The notes under the pieces are model-generated. The model saw nothing but the letters and a program-made list of their open reading frames with translations. It was not told the DNA's origin and ran no database searches. Position numbers and translations under genes: made by a program. From Streptomyces coeruleorubidus (GTDB lineage Bacteria > Actinomycetota > Actinomycetes > Streptomycetales > Streptomycetaceae), in assembly GCF_028885415.1 (NCBI RefSeq), contig NZ_CP118527.1, forward strand, positions 806,001-870,000: 64,000 nucleotides of DNA. The letters are read 5' to 3'. The stretch's first letter is position 1, and every line of letters starts with the position of its first letter. Below are positions 43,257 to 51,762 of the stretch, piece by piece.

Positions 43257-44696
43257 ATGCCGATCCTGCAAGAACCGCGCGAGCCCCACACGGTCACCCT
43301 GCCCGCACGGCCCGCACGGCACGGCGGCCGGACGGAGGTCCTGGTCGTCGGCGGCGGCCCGGCCGGGTTCGCCGCCGCGGTCGCGGCGGCCGACGCCGGG
43401 GCCGAGGTCGTCCTGGTGGAGCGCTACGGATTCCTCGGCGGCAACGCGACCGCGGCGCTGGTCATGCCGCTGATGTCGTTCCACAACGAGCACAAGCAGG
43501 CCACGTTCACCGAGTCCGGAGACGAGGCCCGGCTGCTGCCCACCGACCACGGCGAGGGCGAGCCGGTCGTCCAGGGCGTGCTGTGGCAGCTGCTGGACCG
43601 GCTCATGGGGCGCGGCGGCTGTCTCAAGCCCTCCCCGAGGACCGGGTACACGGTTCCCTTCGACCCGGAGCTCTTCAAGCTGGTCCTGCTCGAGATGATG
43701 GACGAGGCGGGCGTGCGGATGCTGTTCCACGCCTTCGCCTCCACCGCGCTGCGCCTCGACGACGGCTGGCGGGTGGTGTTCGAGACCAAGTCGGGGCCGG
43801 TGGTGATCGACGCCGACGTGGTCGTGGACGGCACGGGCGACGGCGACGTCGCGGCGGCCTGCGGGGCGCCGTACGAGATCGGCCGGCCGGAGGACGGGCT
43901 GGTGCAGCCGATGACGCTGATGTTCCGGGTCGCGGACTTCGCCCGGCCCGACTTCGCGGAGTACGTGCGGGAGCATCCCGACCAGTGGCGCGGGGTGCAC
44001 GGTCTGTGGGACCTGGTCGAGGAGGCCCGGGCGGACGGTGATCTGCGGCTGCCGCGCGAGGACATCCTGTTCTTCGCGACGCCGCATCCGCGCGAGGTCA
44101 GCGTCAACAGCACCCGCGTGAACAGGGTGCTCGGCACCAGCGTGTGGGACCTGACCCGGGCCGAGTACACCGCCCGGCGCCAGCTCGCGGAGATCGACCG
44201 TTTCCTGCGCACCAGGGTGCCCGGTTTCGAGGAGTCGTACGTGGTGCAGAGCGGCACCCACATCGGCGTCCGGGAGACCCGGCGCGTCGTCGGCGACTAC
44301 CACCTCACCGGCCACGACATCCTGGCCGCCCGGCGCTTCCCGGACGTCGTCGCGCACGGCGCCTACCCGGTCGACATCCACAACCCGCGCGGCTCCGGGA
44401 CGGTCCTGAAGCGGGTGCCCGCGGGCAGCTTCTACGACATCCCGCTGCGCTGTCTCGTACCGAAGGGCACGGAGCGGCTGCTGGTGGCGGGCCGCTGCAT
44501 CTCGGGGACGCACGTGGCGCACTCCTCGTACCGGGTCATGCCGATCGCGATGGCGACCGGCCAGGCGGCGGGCGTGTGCGCCGCGCTGACCGTACGTCAC
44601 AAGCACGGGCCTCGGGGTGTGCCGTACCGGCTGGTGCAGCGGGAACTGCTGCGGCAGGGCGCCCGGCTGCGCATCGATGTGCCGGTGGCCGGCTGA
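43257..44696 (+). CDS. FAD-dependent oxidoreductase
   Basis: 479 residues. The dinucleotide fold VVGGGPAGFAAAVAAADAG starts near 25; a GG-type motif (YGFLGGNATAALVMPLMS) and DGTGDGDVAAACG near 197 follow. The C-terminal FAD loop is LLVAGRCISGTHVAHSSYRV. Matches the FAD_oxidored family of uncertain substrate. Paired with the pyruvyl transferase; a role in surface glycan or secondary metabolite chemistry is possible. Confidence 0.9.
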   Translation: MPILQEPREPHTVTLPARPARHGGRTEVLVVGGGPAGFAAAVAAADAGAEVVLVERYGFLGGNATAALVMPLMSFHNEHKQATFTESGDEARLLPTDHGEGEPVVQGVLWQLLDRLMGRGGCLKPSPRTGYTVPFDPELFKLVLLEMMDEAGVRMLFHAFASTALRLDDGWRVVFETKSGPVVIDADVVVDGTGDGDVAAACGAPYEIGRPEDGLVQPMTLMFRVADFARPDFAEYVREHPDQWRGVHGLWDLVEEARADGDLRLPREDILFFATPHPREVSVNSTRVNRVLGTSVWDLTRAEYTARRQLAEIDRFLRTRVPGFEESYVVQSGTHIGVRETRRVVGDYHLTGHDILAARRFPDVVAHGAYPVDIHNPRGSGTVLKRVPAGSFYDIPLRCLVPKGTERLLVAGRCISGTHVAHSSYRVMPIAMATGQAAGVCAALTVRHKHGPRGVPYRLVQRELLRQGARLRIDVPVAG

Positions 44697-44714
44697 CGCG
44701 GGCCGCCGTCAGCC
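44691..44714. terminator. Shared terminator spanning two stop codons
   Basis: GGCTGACG-N8-CGTCAGCC: the TGA of the FAD oxidoreductase sits in the left arm, and the complement of the hydrolase stop codon sits in the right arm. The genes are convergent with only 12 bp between them. Confidence 0.75.
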
Positions 44715-45365
44715 CGCCGCGGTCCTCAGCTGGTCGTGGCACCACTGCCGGACCACCTCGGTGACCTGGTCGAGTGCGCCCGGTTCCTCGAACAGATGCG
44801 TGGCGCCGGGCACCACGTGGATGGTGTGCGGGACGTGCAGCCGGCGGGCCGCCTCCTCGTTGAGTCGCAGCACCTGCCGGTCCCGGCCGCCCACGATCAG
44901 CAGCACCGAAGCCCGGACGGCGTCCAGGGCGTCGCCCGCCAGGTCGGGCCGCCCGCCGCGCGAGACGACCGCCGGCACCCGGTCGGGGCGCTCAGCGGCG
45001 GCGACCAGAGCCGCGCCCGCGCCGGTGCTGGCACCGAACAGGACGACGGGCAGGCTCTGGGTGCCGGGCGACTGTGCCAGCCAGTCGACGGCGGCCACCA
45101 GCCGACGGCCCAGCAGGGGGATGTCGAAGCGGAGTTCGGCGGTGACGACGTCGAGCCGTTCCTCCTCCTCGGTGAGCAGGTCGATCAGCAGGGTGCCGAG
45201 TCCGGCGGTGCGCAGGCCGGCGGCGACCTCGCGGTTGCGGGGGCTGTGCCGGGAGCTGCCGCTGCCGTGCGCGAACAGCACGACCGCGCGGGCGGCCGGC
45301 GGCACGGTCAGATCGCCGGTGAGCGCGGCGCCGTCGGCGGGCACGGTGACCGTCTGGGAGATCAT
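44709..45365 (-). CDS. Dienelactone hydrolase-type alpha/beta hydrolase
   Basis: 218 residues. The nucleophile motif is FGASTGAGAAL (Ser about 114). Asp is in GGRDRQVL near 171, and the catalytic His is in PGATHLFEEPG near 195. This short family, annotated as dienelactone hydrolase, often lies beside phosphoribosyltransferases in Streptomyces stress regions; one lies about 3 kb upstream here. Start ATG 45365 with GAGGAGG upstream; the open frame runs further without similarity. Confidence 0.92.
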   Translation of the reverse strand: MISQTVTVPADGAALTGDLTVPPAARAVVLFAHGSGSSRHSPRNREVAAGLRTAGLGTLLIDLLTEEEERLDVVTAELRFDIPLLGRRLVAAVDWLAQSPGTQSLPVVLFGASTGAGAALVAAAERPDRVPAVVSRGGRPDLAGDALDAVRASVLLIVGGRDRQVLRLNEEAARRLHVPHTIHVVPGATHLFEEPGALDQVTEVVRQWCHDQLRTAAG

Positions 45366-45536
45366 CGGAGGCCTCCTCTCCCCCAATTCCCGGATTCCCG
45401 GAGCCGTTCGTCCGCCGGTTCCCGGGTTCTTCCGCCCGCCTACCCACCCTGCGGCGGCCGTCCCGCCTCCCGCATGGCGCGATCTGTGGGATGTGTGTCG
45501 TTGACGCCATACCGCGGGCCGGAGGAGCGTGGAGGC

Positions 45537-46535
45537 GTGACTCCCCGCCGTGTCGTGACTCCCCGCCGTATCGTCTTCGTCGTCTTCGACGGCTTTCAGC
45601 CGCTCGACCTCACCGGCCCGCACGAGGTGTTCCACAGCGCGGGCGACGACTACGCCTGCGAGGTCGTGGCGCCCCGGGCGGGACCGGTCAGCTCGGGCAG
45701 CGGGCTGCTCGTGCATGCCGAGCACGGCGTGGCGGACCTCGGCCCGGCCGGGATCGACACGCTCGTGGTGGTCGGCGGCCGGGGTGTCGACCGGGCCCGG
45801 CAGGACGAGGCGCTGGTCTCCTGGATCGCCGCCGCGGCGGCCGGTGCCCGGCGCGTGGCCTCGGTGTGCAGCGGGGTGTTCCTGCTGGCGGCGGCGGGAC
45901 TGCTGGACGGGCGCCGGGTCACCACGCACTGGGCCCGCGAGCAGCAGCTGGCCCGGGAGCACCCCGAGGTGCGGGTGGACTGTGAGCCGATCTTCGTCCG
46001 GGACGGGCGGGTGTGGACGTCGGCCGGTGTGACGGCCGGCATGGATCTGGCGCTCGCCCTGGTGGAGGACGATCTGGGCCGGGACGTCGCGCACGCGGTG
46101 GCCCGCCGGCTGGTGCTGTTCCTGCGCCGGCCGGGCGGGCAGTCGCAGTTCAGCGTGGCGTTGTGGGCGCGGCAGCCGGCGACGGACCCGGTACGGGCCG
46201 CCGTCACCGCGATCCACGCCGATCCGGGCGCCCGGCACGACATCGCCGGCCTCGCCGCGCACGCCGGGCTGAGCCCACGGCACCTCCAGCGCCGTTTCAC
46301 CGCCGAACTGGGCGTGCCGCCGGCCGCGTACGTCGAGCGGGTGCGCGTCGAGGCGGCCCAGCGCGCCCTCACCGAGGGCGACGAACCGGTCGAGGCCATC
46401 GCCCGCCGCTACGGCTTCGCCACCGCCGAGACCCTGCGCCGCACGTTCCACCGCCGGCTCGGCATCGCGCCGTCCGACTACCGCGCCCGCTTCCGCTCCA
46501 CCGCGGAACCCGCCGGCGCTCACCCCGTCTCGTAG
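45537..46535 (+). CDS. GlxA-type AraC regulator with DJ-1/PfpI domain
   Basis: 332 residues. Residues 10-185 have a DJ-1/PfpI fold with the nucleophile-elbow Cys in VASVCSGVFLLAAAG. Residues 220-325 are two AraC HTHs (LAAHAGLSPRHLQRRF and ARRYGFATAETLRRTFH). The start is ambiguous because 18 bp including GTGACTCCCCGCCGT is duplicated, giving GTG at 45537 and 45555. Located next to a stand-alone DJ-1 protein gene, which may be its target. Confidence 0.93.
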   Translation: MTPRRVVTPRRIVFVVFDGFQPLDLTGPHEVFHSAGDDYACEVVAPRAGPVSSGSGLLVHAEHGVADLGPAGIDTLVVVGGRGVDRARQDEALVSWIAAAAAGARRVASVCSGVFLLAAAGLLDGRRVTTHWAREQQLAREHPEVRVDCEPIFVRDGRVWTSAGVTAGMDLALALVEDDLGRDVAHAVARRLVLFLRRPGGQSQFSVALWARQPATDPVRAAVTAIHADPGARHDIAGLAAHAGLSPRHLQRRFTAELGVPPAAYVERVRVEAAQRALTEGDEPVEAIARRYGFATAETLRRTFHRRLGIAPSDYRARFRSTAEPAGAHPVS

Positions 46536-46571
46536 TAACGCTCACCACTTCTCATGGAAAGGGGAACCCGT

Positions 46572-47174
46572 ATGACGACATACGGCCTGCTGGTCTTCGA
46601 GGACGCCGAGGAGCTCGACTTCGTGGGCCCCTGGGAGGTCTTCAACGTCTCCGCCCGGCTGCGCGACGGCGCGGACACGGCCGTGCTCGTCGCCGAGCAC
46701 CCCGGCCCGGTGCGCTGCAACAAGGGCCTGCGGGTCCTGCCCGACCACACCTTGGACGACCATCCGCCGCTCGACGTGCTGCACGTGCCGGGTGGCCGGG
46801 GCGCGCGCGAGGTCCAGATCCACAACCCGGTGGTCACCGACTGGATCGGGAAGACCGCGGAGCGGGCCGCGTGGGTGCACGGCGTGTGCACCGGCACGAT
46901 CCTGCTGCACGCCGCGGGTCCCGCACGCGGGCGGCGGGTGGCCACGCACTGGAGCCAGGAAGACACCCTCGAGGCCCTCGGTGACGTGACGGTCGTCCGG
47001 GACGTCCGCTACGTCGTGGACGGCGACCTGGTCACCAGCCAGGGCGTCTCGGCCGGCATCGACAGCGCGCTGTGGCTCGTCGGCCGGCTGCACGGCCGTG
47101 ACCACGCCAGGGCCGTGCGCCGCCACATCCAGTACGACCCGGCGCCGCCGTACCTCGCGGACGAGCCGGTCTGA
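46572..47174 (+). CDS. DJ-1/PfpI family protein
   Basis: 200 residues, single DJ-1-like domain with the elbow Cys in VHGVCTGTILLHAAG (about 99-113) and acidic residue in FEDAEELDFVGPWEV. Members include isonitrile hydratase-like and glyoxalase-like enzymes. 36 bp after the GlxA-type regulator and in the same direction, so probably co-transcribed. Confidence 0.92.
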   Translation: MTTYGLLVFEDAEELDFVGPWEVFNVSARLRDGADTAVLVAEHPGPVRCNKGLRVLPDHTLDDHPPLDVLHVPGGRGAREVQIHNPVVTDWIGKTAERAAWVHGVCTGTILLHAAGPARGRRVATHWSQEDTLEALGDVTVVRDVRYVVDGDLVTSQGVSAGIDSALWLVGRLHGRDHARAVRRHIQYDPAPPYLADEPV

Positions 47175-47224
47175 CCCACGCGCCGGGCCGGTCGCTGCAT
47201 GGGGGCGCGAGCCTCGGGCAGTCG

Positions 47225-47686
47225 ATGTTCATGGCAGGTGACAGGGGCGACGAGGGGCAGGGACGGCAGGCGGGCGAGTGCGGGCACCGGGCGGTGCCAC
47301 ATCCCGAGTACATCCGGATCGAGGCGTGGGCGGCGTGCCGGGAGCACTGTCTGGCGGAGGCCGTCCTGGCGATGGTGGAGTGCTTCGCGGACGTCTCCGG
47401 AGTGCGTCCGACCGCCGTGGACCGGGTGCGGCTGGCCGAGGCCAGCGACGACGACCTGCTCGTCTCGCTGCTGGACGAGATCATCTTCCGGCTGGAGGAG
47501 TACGGCCAGGTGCCGGTGGACGTGGAGGCGGACGAGGCCGACGGCGGCCTGGACGTACGGCTGGCGGTGACCGGTCTGGCGAATGTGGAGATCACCGGGG
47601 CGGTTCCGACGGCCGTCGAGTGGAACGAGCTGCGGATCGGGCCGGATCCGTACGGGTGGTCGTGTGCGGTGACGGTCGACGCGTGA
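47225..47686 (+). CDS. Archease-like protein
   Basis: 153 residues. The central 120 residues match archease: an N-terminal HPEYIRIEAWAACREHCLAE, an acidic DLLVSLLDEIIFRLEEY helix, and a WNELRI...VTVDA C-terminus that ends with the typical acidic residue. Archease stimulates the RNA ligase RtcB. No rtcB is visible in this window. A hydrophilic extension of about 25 residues precedes the fold, and the start could be lower down. Confidence 0.8.
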   Translation: MFMAGDRGDEGQGRQAGECGHRAVPHPEYIRIEAWAACREHCLAEAVLAMVECFADVSGVRPTAVDRVRLAEASDDDLLVSLLDEIIFRLEEYGQVPVDVEADEADGGLDVRLAVTGLANVEITGAVPTAVEWNELRIGPDPYGWSCAVTVDA

Positions 47687-47719
47687 CCCCGTCGGCCGGG
47701 GTGCGCCTACCGTGGAGGT

Positions 47720-48826
47720 GTGGGCGGCGGCGTCGTGACGCTGTTCCTGTGCGGTGACGTGATGCTCGGGCGCGGCGTCGACCAGATCCTGGCGCACCCG
47801 TGTGATCCGGCACTGCGGGAGGCGTACGTCGAGGACGCGCGGTCCTACGTCCGGCTGGCGCAGTCGGCGCACGGCCCGGTGCCCGCCCCCGTCGATCCGT
47901 CCTGGCCGTGGGGCGAGGCGCTGCGGGTGCTGGACGAGGCCGCCCCGGACGCCCGGATCGTGAACCTGGAGACGTCGGTGACGCGCGGCGACACGTTCGC
48001 CCCGGACAAGGAGATCCACTACCGGATGCACCCGGCCAACCTGCCGGCCCTGGCCGTGGCCCGGCCCGACCTGACCGTCCTCGCCAACAACCACGTCCTG
48101 GACTTCGGCCGCCCGGGCCTGCTGGAGACCCTGGACTCACTGGCCCGGGCCGGCCTGCGGACGGCGGGTGCGGGACGTGACGCCGAGCAGGCGTACGCGC
48201 CCGCCGCGGTCCCCCTCCCCGGCGATCGCCGGCTGCTGGTCCTCGCGCTCGGTGCGCGCTCCAGCGGCATCCCGTCCGGCTGGGCGGCGACGGCGGACCG
48301 GCCCGGTGTGGCGTACGTGCCCGAGCTCTCGCCCGCCGCGGCCGACTCCGTGCTGCGGCACGTCCGCCGGATCCGCCGAGCCGGTGACGTGATCGTGGTG
48401 TCCGTGCACTGGGGCACGAACTGGGGGTTCCGCGTGCCCCGGGAGCAGGTCCGTTTCGCGCGCGCCCTGGTGGACGGCGGGGTCGACGTCGTCCACGGCC
48501 ACTCCTCGCACCACCCCCGCCCGCTGGAGGTGTACCGGGACCGGCTGATCCTGTACGGCTGCGGCGACTTCGTCGACGACTACGAGGGCATCACCGGTTA
48601 CGAGGAGTACCGCGACGACCTGCGGCTGGCGTTCCTCGTCTCGGTCGAGGCGGTCAGCGGCCGGCTGGCGGGGCTGCGCATGGTGCCGCTGCGGGCGCGC
48701 CGGATGCGGCTGGAGCCGGCCTCCTGGGCGGACCGAGCGTGGCTGCGGACGACGCTCGACCGGATCAGCGGCGGGGTGGGGGTGACGCTGGAGCCGGACG
48801 GCTCGCTGGCGTTGACGCGCGGATGA
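47720..48826 (+). CDS. CapA family protein (PGA_cap, metallophosphatase fold)
   Basis: 368 residues. Metal-site motifs are CGDVMLGRGVD (11-21), VNLETSVT, ANNHVLDFG and HWGTNWG, followed by HGHSSHHPRPLE. The family is related to poly-gamma-glutamate capsule synthesis proteins but includes many cytoplasmic members; no signal peptide is seen here. GTG 47720 is close to its ribosome site, so GTG 47735 is an alternative. Follows archease by 33 bp. Confidence 0.9.
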   Translation: MGGGVVTLFLCGDVMLGRGVDQILAHPCDPALREAYVEDARSYVRLAQSAHGPVPAPVDPSWPWGEALRVLDEAAPDARIVNLETSVTRGDTFAPDKEIHYRMHPANLPALAVARPDLTVLANNHVLDFGRPGLLETLDSLARAGLRTAGAGRDAEQAYAPAAVPLPGDRRLLVLALGARSSGIPSGWAATADRPGVAYVPELSPAAADSVLRHVRRIRRAGDVIVVSVHWGTNWGFRVPREQVRFARALVDGGVDVVHGHSSHHPRPLEVYRDRLILYGCGDFVDDYEGITGYEEYRDDLRLAFLVSVEAVSGRLAGLRMVPLRARRMRLEPASWADRAWLRTTLDRISGGVGVTLEPDGSLALTRG

Positions 48827-48848
48827 ACCGGTGGTGGCTCGGCCCCGA

Positions 48849-49080
48849 CCGGTCCGGCCGCGCCGCATGAGCCGGGAGACCGGTCCGGCAGCGCGGGATG
48901 AGCCGGAAGACCGGCCCGGCAACGCCGCACGAGCCGGAAGACCCGCCCGGCAGCCCCGCACGAACCGGAAGACCCGCCCGCCAACGCCGCACGAGTCGGG
49001 ATACCCGTCCGGCAGCCCCGCACGAGCCGGAAGACCCGCCCGGCAGCCCCGCACGAACCGGAAGACCCGCCCGGCCCCCG
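48849..49080. repeat. 31-bp tandem repeat array, left part
   Basis: Seven units of 31 bp (48872-49080, last one truncated) with consensus CCGGAAGACCCGCCCGGCAG then CCCCGCACGAA, preceded by one partial unit. The period is not a multiple of three, so it is not coding. It lies between capA and the sigma factor and is interrupted by the IS110-family element. Confidence 0.9.
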
Positions 49081-49099
49081 TTATGTTCTTCGCGGTCCT

Positions 49100-49260
49100 G
49101 CAAGAGGGCCACTGGCCTCCGGGCCCGGTATGGCTGGTCCCCCCTGTCGAACGGATGACCTGGGGGGTGGTGCCACCGGGCCCGAGAGGCGCCGTGGGAG
49201 ACGCTGATGAGAGGTCCGACTACCGCCCGGCCGGGCGCAATGCCCGGCCCTTCGCAGGCG
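49100..49260 (+). ncRNA. Probable bridge RNA of the IS110-family element
   Basis: The non-coding left end contains a long hairpin 49120-49184 (CGGGCCCGG pairs with CCGGGCCCG, CCCCCC with GGGGGG) with an unpaired internal loop 49145-49161. A second perfect hairpin GGCCGGGC-GCAAT-GCCCGGCC is at 49229-49249. In IS110-type elements such a left-end RNA guides target and donor choice. Extent is approximate. Confidence 0.5.
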
Positions 49261-49338
49261 GCAGGTCTGCATAACGTGGATGCGCGCACGACGCCAACGC
49301 CCGGGCCAGTACCGCACCAACCCGTTCGGGAGGACGGC

Positions 49339-50541
49339 TTGAACGACAGCGACGAGATAGGCGTCTTCCTCGGCCTGGACGTCGGCAAGAGCGCCCACCA
49401 CGGGCACGGCCTCACCCCGACCGGCAAGAAGGTCTTCGACAAGCAGCTGCCCAATACCGAACCGAAGTTGCGGGACGTCTTCACCAAGCTGAAGACCAAG
49501 TTCGGCACCGTCCTGGTGATCGTGGACCAGCCCGCCTCGATCGGCGCCCTGCCCCTGACGGTCGCCCGCGACGCGGGCTGCAAGGTCGCCTACCTGCCCG
49601 GACTCGCCATGCGCCGGATAGCCGATCTCTACCCCGGCGAGGCGAAGACCGACGCGAAGGACGCCGCGGTCATCGCCGACGCGGCCCGCACGATGCCACA
49701 CACCCTGCGCTCGCTGGAGGTCAGCGACGAGATCACCGCCGAGCTGACAGTTCTGGTCGGCTTCGACCAGGACCTCGCGGCTGAGGCCACCCGCACCAGC
49801 AACCGCATCCGCGGCCTGCTCACCCAGTTCCACCCCAGCCTGGAGCGCGTCCTCGGCCCCCGGCTCGACCATCAGGCCGTCACCTGGCTGCTGGAACGCT
49901 ACGGATCTCCGGCCGCGCTGCGAAAAGCCGGCCGCCGCAGGCTCGTTGAGGTGATCCGGCCCAAGGCTCCCCGGATGGCGAAGCGGCTGATCGACGACAT
50001 CTTCGAGGCCCTCGACGAGCAGACCGTCGTCGTTCCGGGCACCGGCACGCTCGACATCGTGATCCCGTCGCTGGCCCGCTCGCTCAGCGCCGTCCATGAA
50101 CAGCGACGGGCGACGGAAGCCCAGATCGCAGCCCTGCTGGAGGACCACCCTCTTTCAAAGGTCCTGACGTCGCTGCCCGGCGTCGGCGTCAGGACCGCCG
50201 CCACGCTGCTGGTCACCGTCGGCGACGGCACCAGCTTTCCCACCGCCGCGCACCTGGCCTCCTACGCCGGCCTCGCCCCGACCACGAAGTCGTCGGGCAC
50301 CTCGATCCACGGCGAGCACGCCCCACGGGGCGGCAACCGGCAGCTCAAACGGGCGATGTTCCTGTCCGCGTTCGCCGCCCTGCACGATCCCGCCTCCCGC
50401 ACCTACTACGACAAGTGCCGGACCAGAGGAAAGACCCACACACAGGCCCTCCTCCGGCTCGCCCGGCAACGGATTAACGTGCTGTTCGCGATGCTCCGCG
50501 ACGGCACCTTCTACGAACCCAGAACCCCACGCCTCGCTTGA
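49339..50541 (+). CDS. IS110-family transposase (DEDD)
   Basis: 400 residues from a TTG start with GGGAGGAC nearby upstream. The RuvC-like N-terminus begins with GVFLGLDVGKSAHH (D14) and holds the KTDAKDA motif. The C-terminal Tnp20 domain has SLPGVGVRTAATLL and ASYAGLAPTTKSSGTS with the catalytic Ser region. It appears intact. The longer open frame back to 49207 would run through the bridge RNA region, so TTG 49339 is preferred. Confidence 0.93.
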   Translation: MNDSDEIGVFLGLDVGKSAHHGHGLTPTGKKVFDKQLPNTEPKLRDVFTKLKTKFGTVLVIVDQPASIGALPLTVARDAGCKVAYLPGLAMRRIADLYPGEAKTDAKDAAVIADAARTMPHTLRSLEVSDEITAELTVLVGFDQDLAAEATRTSNRIRGLLTQFHPSLERVLGPRLDHQAVTWLLERYGSPAALRKAGRRRLVEVIRPKAPRMAKRLIDDIFEALDEQTVVVPGTGTLDIVIPSLARSLSAVHEQRRATEAQIAALLEDHPLSKVLTSLPGVGVRTAATLLVTVGDGTSFPTAAHLASYAGLAPTTKSSGTSIHGEHAPRGGNRQLKRAMFLSAFAALHDPASRTYYDKCRTRGKTHTQALLRLARQRINVLFAMLRDGTFYEPRTPRLA

Positions 50542-50560
50542 CGAAGGACATAGAGGCACC

Positions 50561-50612
50561 CCCCCCCACGAACCCGAAGACCCGCCCAGCAGCCCCGCAT
50601 CAAGCCGGGACG
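50561..50612. repeat. 31-bp tandem repeat array, right part
   Basis: Continuation of the 31-bp repeat after the IS: one nearly full unit (CCCGAAGACCCGCCCAGCAG...) and a diverged one that runs into the sigma factor stop codon. Confidence 0.8.
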
Positions 50613-51629
50613 TCAGCCCGCCCAGGCCACCAGCCGGTCCCGGTTCTCGGGCGCCCGCAGCCGGGCGAGGGACTCCTTCTCCAGCTGGCGTACGCGTTCG
50701 CGGGTGAGGCCGACGCGGCGGGCGACCTCGTCGCGGGAGCGGGTGTGGCCGTCGTGCAGGCCGTAGCGGAGGCTGAGGATCATGGCCTCGCGGGGCCCGA
50801 GCGTGCCGACGGCCTCGCGCAGTTCCTCGGCGAGGGCCTGGTACTCGGCCACCTCCGGGGCCTGGAGCACCTCGGTGTCGGGGATGAGGTCGCCGACCAC
50901 GGTCTCACCGGCCTCGTCCACGGGCGTGTCCAGGCTGACGGCCTGCCGGCCGACGCGGCGCAGCCAGCCGATCCTGTCGGCGGCGAGGCCGCTCTCGCGG
51001 GCCACTTCCTCGACGCTCGGTTCACGACCCAGGTCGAGTTGCAGACGCCGTTCGATCTTGGCGACCTTCTGGAGCTGCTCGACGACGTGCATCGGCAGCC
51101 GCACGGTGCGCGCGTGCGCGGCCAGGCCCCGTTCGATCGCCTGGCGGATCCACCAGGTCGCGTAGGTGGAGAACTTGAAGCCCTTGGTGTGGTCGAACTT
51201 CTCCACGGCCCGGATCAGCCCCAGGTTGCCCTCCTGGATGACGTCCAGCAGGGGCAGCCCGCGGTGGGCGTGGCGTTTGGCCATCGACACGACGAGCCGG
51301 AGGTTGGCCCGGACCATGTGGTCCTTGGCGGCCTGCCCGTCCCGGGCGGCCTCCTCCAGCTCTTCGCGACGCTCCGGCGTGAGGTCGCGCTCACCGGCGT
51401 CGGCCTGTTCCAGTTCCTCCAGCGCCCGTACGCCCGCCTGCATCCGCCGGGCCAGCCGGACCTCGTCCTCCGCGGTGAGCAGCGGTGTCGCCGCGATCTG
51501 CGTGAGGTACTGGCCGAGGAGGTCGGGTTCCTCGTCGGGCTCGGGGATGCGGTTGCGCAGTCGTGCGGTGCGAGCGGGGGCGCGGCGGTCCTCCCGCTGT
51601 GCCGCGGGGTCTTCTGCCAGGGGAGACAT
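50613..51629 (-). CDS. RNA polymerase sigma factor, sigma-70 group 2 (Hrd-like)
   Basis: 338 residues with regions 1.2 (LLGQYLTQIAATPLL), 2 (NLRLVVSMAKRHAHRGLPLL, GFKFSTYATWWIRQAI), 3 (GREPSVEEVARESGLAADR) and 4 (GLTRERVRQLEKESLARLR). No long N-terminal region 1.1, so it is a non-essential group 2 factor rather than HrdB. ATG 51629 has GGAGG nine bases upstream. Region 2.4 is close to the primary factor, so promoters recognised are probably similar. Confidence 0.94.
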   Translation of the reverse strand: MSPLAEDPAAQREDRRAPARTARLRNRIPEPDEEPDLLGQYLTQIAATPLLTAEDEVRLARRMQAGVRALEELEQADAGERDLTPERREELEEAARDGQAAKDHMVRANLRLVVSMAKRHAHRGLPLLDVIQEGNLGLIRAVEKFDHTKGFKFSTYATWWIRQAIERGLAAHARTVRLPMHVVEQLQKVAKIERRLQLDLGREPSVEEVARESGLAADRIGWLRRVGRQAVSLDTPVDEAGETVVGDLIPDTEVLQAPEVAEYQALAEELREAVGTLGPREAMILSLRYGLHDGHTRSRDEVARRVGLTRERVRQLEKESLARLRAPENRDRLVAWAG

Positions 51630-51762
51630 CCTCGTGATCCTCCATCCCCTACCTCTTTTCCGGCTCGCTACCTTTTCCGGCTCGTTCCGGAGGGTTCTCG
51701 GGTACCCGAGGCGATCGGTCCCGAACCGCATGTCCGGGTCCCGCGGGGGTACCCCGGGGCAC

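Larger units (their letters stand above)
49081..50558 (+). mobile_element. IS110-family insertion sequence
   Basis: An element of about 1.48 kb with one DEDD transposase gene, no terminal inverted repeats seen, a 258-bp structured left end and a short right end. Both flanks carry the same 31-bp repeat, so the element inserted into the array. Boundaries are estimates within about 10 bp; a C-rich stretch is present at both junctions. Confidence 0.85.

Noticed and set aside
48849..49080. The 31-bp repeat array as a CRISPR.
   Set aside because: Units are directly abutted with no spacers, and no cas genes are present.
49207..49338. Upstream extension of the IS110 transposase to ATG 49207.
   Set aside because: The first 44 codons are Pro/Arg-rich without family similarity and overlap the structured left end; the TTG at 49339 has a good ribosome site and gives the usual length of 400 residues.
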